This document shows, one piece after another, positions 59,988 through 64,000 of a DNA stretch of 64,000 nucleotides (position 1 is the first letter of the stretch; every line of letters starts with the position of its first letter). A program made the position numbers and the translations under genes. Source of the stretch: Fasciola hepatica (taxonomy: Eukaryota > Platyhelminthes > Trematoda > Plagiorchiida > Fasciolidae); contig CANUEZ040000113.1 in the NCBI GenBank assembly GCA_948099385.1, positions 8,506,501-8,570,500 on the forward strand, written 5' to 3'. The notes under the pieces are model-generated. The model saw only the letters and a program-made list of their open reading frames with translations. It was not told the DNA's origin and did no database searches.

Positions 59988-61560
59988 CTAACTTCCAACA
60001 ACTACCTGACAACAGAACAGGGTTCTCGGGGAAAGTCTATCGGTGGACATGCGTAAAACATGTCCCAGCCACCTTAACCCGCTTAAATTCAGAACCTGAT
60101 CCAGACAATGATCTCTGGTCCCCAAAACCTTACACCTAATCTTAGCATTATTGATACGGTGTTCGCACAAAACTTGGGCAATACTACGGAGGTATCAATG
60201 CTCGAACACCAAAAGTCTTCATATATCTTCAACTCTTAATGGCCATCTTTCCGAGCTGTATAAAAGAGCAGACCTAATCGCCACGTTGTACACTCGACAG
60301 TTGACAGACAAACGGATATGAAGCCTAAGCCACAAATGATTGAGGTTACCAACAGCCAAATGCACCTTCTTTATACACGAACACATTTCATCCGTTATAT
60401 GTCCACCTGGTGAGATGTAACTCCACAGGTGTCAAAACTAATCCACTCCAGCTAGAGCCTATCTCGTCAAGAAGAGGTTTGGTGTAGCGCCAACTCAGTC
60501 CTACAGCAGCATTTTACACTTTGAAGGTAGAAATCGTTTAGGCTATCTAGGAAAGCTTGCAGCTTACCTAGTTGTTCACTTGCGAGGACGATGCAGTCCG
60601 CCTATTCTAAGTCACACGGTTTACTGTCTAAGCAAAGATCGATGTTGCTATTCACGCAAAAAGATATGGCTATGTAGAGAATCCATTAATCAACGTAATT
60701 AAAAAGGAAGGGAGAATGGGGGCAACTCGTAATAACACCACTTCCTGTTATGAACTCGAGTGGAAGATAGCCTTAAGCACGAAATCGACTTGTGCTGTTC
60801 ACCCGAGAGGACTGAAACGTAGGAATAAATTTCTCTAGCACCTTCTATATTGCGAGGCAGTACCAGAGAAGTGTGCGGTTTACTGAGTCGAATATCGCTT
60901 TCACCTCAGGAAAGACAGTGATTGTTGGCTTACAGAAAGTGTGCTCGTGCTCGGAAATTCGTCGAAACGTAAAGTTGTGATTGATGCAACCCAGATCGGG
61001 TCTGACACCTGCTGGATTCTCACTATTACACGTATCGCAGCAGCTGGATAATCAATGGGGAACAATCCCGCTGGGCCTTTTGGATGCGATACTTGCCAAG
61101 CTAATTCCTGTGGTTTTCACAGGAGTATTTGTCAAGTTTTTTGTGAATCGGCACAATCATCGATTCACACTAATCCATGGGGATCTGATAAATATCCTTG
61201 ATTACACGAGGAAATTCAATAACTTCAGAACCCAAGCTTCATCTCCATCCTTGAAAAAGATGGAGACAGAAGGGGGCCAAATGAATTGTTCGTCAAAGTG
61301 GTGCACGCAAGGATCCAGACAAAAACCCTGAGACTGAAGTAGTAAGCAGTGGAACCCTTTGAATAACTCATTTATCCCCAGCTTCCGTGGGCCATTACAT
61401 CCAATCGAACGCAGAGGGTTTCGTGTAATACCATTAGAAGCAGCCCCTCACATTTTCCTACATTTCAAAATCCACCGAAGCTCAGTTGTTCATCAAGTTC
61501 CTAGTCACCGGGGGTCTCACAGACTTGAGCACTTCATTGAATGTGGCATTCGGGAGGACG
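59988..61560 (-). pseudogene. RTE reverse transcriptase remnant
   Basis: An I-S-L-A-S-I-A-S-K segment and an A-G-V-R-P-D-L-G-C-I segment (about 60990-61110) open the RT. They are followed by V-F-P-E-V-K-A-I-F-D-S-V-N-R (about 60890-60930), where the first catalytic Asp of the family is now Glu, by C-P-H-S-P-F-L-F-N (about 60690-60730), and by the catalytic box at 60593-60604. That box reads stop-A-D-C instead of Y-A-D-D. The C-terminal block W-L-G-H-V-L-R-M lies at 59988-60170. The element could not move. Confidence 0.85.
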
Positions 61561-61749
61561 GATCTGAGAGCATCCAACGGAGCAACTGATGCCGAAGATA
61601 CCCATCGTTTGTGAGGCCCTATTGGACCAGAGTCCTGTGTGGCAATGGAAGGAGCATACAAGGCTTCCCTGATCTGTTGCTAGCGTTCATTTGGGTCCTG
61701 GACATCCGGCTGCATTGATGACCGTGTTGACAGCTACTTCTGAAAAGCA

Positions 61750-62327
61750 GATCACCGGTTATCGTCTAGAAGTAACAGCGCGGGACCGGTAGGATTGTCG
61801 TTAGTGCGACTATTGACAAGATGTAAACACAGGCGAGCACAAATCAAGGAGTGATGAGTCCACAGGCGTAGATCAGAATTACCAACCATCTTCAAACAAC
61901 CTACGCCAGCGATGACTAATGACAATAAAACCAATCTGAGTTCAAAGTTGTGAAGATATAAGAGGACAGTATATGAATCTTTGCCTCTTCTTACGGTAGA
62001 AGTTTGTACGCACCATAAAAAGTCCGTGGTGACAGCACCGCTGAATGAGATGTTCGCTGTTATCAATACGATCGGCTGGGAAAGCAAATGGGCCTCCAGT
62101 ATGCCTTTCTGAATCTCCCACACTGACCTCTAGGGTATTGGAAACCCCGGCAATGACCACCACTTGTGTTGAACGCACGCTTTGGAGCAGCCAAAACTAA
62201 CCCTGATAGAATACGTCCTTGGTTTCAGAGAGAAAGCAGTCAGTGAGCGCATACACAGACACAACGAACAAGCATCAACGCTTCGTTTTGTTGCCAGCTA
62301 TTGACAAGCACGGAACCATTCATCCGA

Positions 62328-62369
<42 letters not shown>

Positions 62370-62751
62370 GACTGCTGAGTGGAATCCAGTCCATCAGTGC
62401 AAGCTCAGCTCTCATAAACAAAGCAATCCCAACCCCGGTTTTATCACGAGCATTGGACATCGGATCACCCGACATACGAAGAGTAAAAAGGAAGACTTAG
62501 GTTATATGTGGGGTGGGAAGCGTGAATATAGAAGTGCGGTACTGTTTGCGTTTTTCGGATACAAAGCGAAAATCTATTTTGAAAAGGTCAAGAGTTCTAG
62601 CGAGGGCAGCCTTTTGCCCTACCTGACATAGTATGCGAAGGTTGAAGGCAGCCAAGTGAAGTGAACATTTAAGGTCAAGGTTTGCTGAACTAAGATTTCC
62701 ATCAAAGCCGCAGTTACCCGTGGCGTTCTGCATCGATCTTACGTTATGCAC
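61750..62751 (-). pseudogene. RTE endonuclease domain remnant
   Basis: An L-H-L-A-A-F-N segment followed by L-C-Q-V-G-Q and V-S-E-K-R marks the start of the apurinic-type endonuclease (62497-62751), the enzyme that nicks target DNA for insertion. Next, in another frame, come K-T-G-V-G-I-A-L and a D-W-I-P-L-S-S-R segment (about 62380-62460). The AC microsatellite interrupts the frame directly after it. The part at 61942-62178 holds V-V-V-I-A-G-V-S-N where a catalytic G-D-x-N is expected, then G-G-P-F and D-N-S-E-H-L-I. The catalytic Asp is lost. Confidence 0.8.
62332..62368. repeat. AC microsatellite inside RTE endonuclease
   Basis: An A-C run of about 37 nt. On the element's coding strand it is a G-T run that would read as repeated Cys-Val and lies exactly between the S-S-R and A-V-R segments of the endonuclease. 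It therefore expanded from a short T-G-T-G core in the coding sequence. Confidence 0.95.
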
Positions 62752-62901
62752 TTAACTGGTGGAGTCCAGTTAGTACAAAGGGAAATCTTGCTGTAGGGAG
62801 TCAAATTACAAGCTAGTTCACTGTGGTGGATGCCATGTGCTGCTGTAATTTGGGCGGGTATACTGTGATCCACATGCAGAAAGTCGAAGGTCCTCCGGTG
62901 T

Positions 62902-62984
62902 CGCCTCGTAGGTCAGCTGGTAGAGCACACGCGGTAATAAAGCGAGGGTGGTGACCATGCGTGGGTTCGAATCCCGCCGAGGCC
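62902..62984 (+). tRNA. tRNA-like unit (Leu-type pseudogene or SINE head)
   Basis: The 83-nt unit has an acceptor stem of six pairs plus one C-C mismatch. A D arm follows with an A-box-like T-A-G-G-T-C-A-G-C-T-G-G, then a T arm of five pairs around T-T-C-G-A-A-T. The B box G-G-T-T-C-G-A-A-T-C-C is a perfect Pol III internal promoter. The anticodon arm is irregular: only three inner pairs form around a 9-nt loop, where T-A-A could be a leucine anticodon. The extra 11 nt would form a long variable arm, as in Leu or Ser tRNAs. No T-run terminator follows closely. A decayed tRNA or the head of a tRNA-derived SINE is more likely than a working gene. Confidence 0.5.
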
Positions 62985-62989
62985 AAAGA

Positions 62990-64000
62990 CATTTCACATT
63001 TGGATCACCTCAAAACATTATAAAGAAAAAAAATCTGCCAACCATCAATACATTGTAAGCTAGCATTTTCGAAGATGTCTGTTATTTTCTCTGCAAGCGG
63101 ATGGTGTCATTATGTGAACCAGTTAACTTGAAAACAATTCAAAATCATATTAACTTGGTAGTAAAAGTCCATATGCGCCAAATGATTGATCGATTGTTTT
63201 GCATTTGACAGTTCCTAATCAAGTTATCTACTACCGGTTTATGTAACTAGGTCATATCCTGTCACGACGTTTGCGAAAAACGTGTCTGGAAAAAGGCCAA
63301 GTTTAAACTTTCGATTACGATCATCCTATGTTTAATGATAATAGTATTAACATCAATACAACATTATTTCCTTTACAATGTGAAACCAGTACGAAATTTT
63401 CTCTCTCAGTTTCATGTGTTTTCAATTTGGTTAAACTTGTCCCATCGGTAAAAAGACCATGAGTAAATTGAAAGGAGAAGACAATATAATTCGGTGATCA
63501 TTCAAATGGATAGAAGTACCATCGGTTGGTTGGGGAGAGGAAAACCTGCACAAGGTTTCAGAAGTAGAATGATAACCAACATCAGACTATTTTTTTTAAT
63601 TCAGCCTTCTGTTTATAAACCCGGATGTAAAAAGGAGCTTCACGAAAAAGGACAAGCGTTTGTGCCACGTTTTGGAGAATAATAGAAGTAATTCCAGTGT
63701 GCACTTGGTATTTCACCCGACGTAGTACATCTGCCCTAGCTATATGTTAAAATAGGTAACAGTTCATTCAACGATTGTTGTTGTCCTACGCAATACCGGA
63801 CACAAACAGTGGCTTCAAACAAGTCCTCTTATTTGGGATACAAAATAAACATGTAAAAAGAGTGCAGCTGAGTCGTCTTGGTCAGTGATGATACTGATGA
63901 TATGGAGAGGAGTATGTCAATCAAAGAGTGAGAATAAGGACTAATTTTGCCTTCAAATCTGCCAATGGAGGCAACTTTGTTAGCTATGTCGATTCCCAAT
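62990..64000. other. No gene recognised
   Basis: AT-rich sequence with short frames only. If the tRNA-like unit heads a SINE, its body would lie at about 62985-63150, but no tail or terminator is evident. Confidence 0.5.

Larger units (their letters stand above)
59988..62751 (-). mobile_element. RTE-type LINE, nearly full-length relic
   Basis: On the minus strand the block runs from the start of the endonuclease domain (62751) through the reverse transcriptase to the C-terminal R-W-L-G-H-V-L-R-M block at about 60080. This is the layout of the single large frame of RTE elements, which are abundant in flukes. Length and order suggest a copy close to complete before decay. Stops and frame changes are spread over the whole length. 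A tRNA-like unit lies about 150 bp beyond its 5' end on the opposite strand. Confidence 0.85.

Noticed and set aside
1..64000. CRISPR arrays, operons, rRNA genes
   Set aside because: No regularly spaced short repeats, no clustered co-oriented intact frames, and no rRNA-like conserved words were seen. The content is that of a eukaryotic repeat-rich region.

Overview
This window looks like non-coding DNA from a metazoan, most likely a digenean trematode (liver or lung fluke type). The case rests on content. There is no dense gene array, no bacterial ribosome-binding or operon structure, many AT, GT and AC microsatellites, and a set of decayed retroelements whose remnants read like fluke families: an RTE-type LINE, a CR1/jockey-type LINE, Penelope-like elements (PLEs) and a Gypsy-type LTR element. 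The trematode placement is inference from how familiar these proteins look; no search was run.

Layout. 1-3.08 kb: nothing recognised. 3.09-6.09 kb: Gypsy-type relic on the minus strand (gag zinc knuckle, protease, RT, RNase H, integrase). 8.66-26.90 kb: a very large imperfect inverted repeat with arms of about 4.1-4.2 kb around a spacer of about 9.9 kb. The spacer holds a PLE insertion with an inverted 5' part (18.15-19.13 kb) and, directly beside it, a 1.4-kb repeat with an internal AT microsatellite. 27.2-29.3 kb: a nearly full-length dead PLE on the plus strand, from N-terminal domain through RT to GIY-YIG endonuclease. 29.6-32.15 kb: repeat mosaics and a minus-strand coiled-coil open frame with possible tiny introns. 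38.6-40.4 kb: CR1/jockey-like LINE relic. 41.54-41.70 kb: a 160-bp foldback with 40-bp arms. 42.3-43.7 kb: second copy of the 1.4-kb repeat. 53.1-53.9 kb: a second PLE insertion with an inverted 5' part. 58.3-58.8 kb: possible LINE ORF1 remnant. 59.99-62.75 kb: nearly full-length RTE LINE relic on the minus strand, with an AC microsatellite expanded inside its endonuclease frame. 62.90-62.98 kb: a tRNA-like Pol III promoter unit.

No intact host gene could be supported. The coding remnants are frameshifted, interrupted by stops or missing catalytic residues, so no pathway links them; they share a history of insertion and decay. The most informative signals are structural: two PLE insertions with the same inverted-5'/sense-3' layout expected from twin-primed reverse transcription, the 18-kb inverted duplication, and pairs of repeat copies that date the neutral decay. 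Short open frames kept in both copies of two repeats differ almost only at amino-acid-changing sites, which argues that they are not genes.
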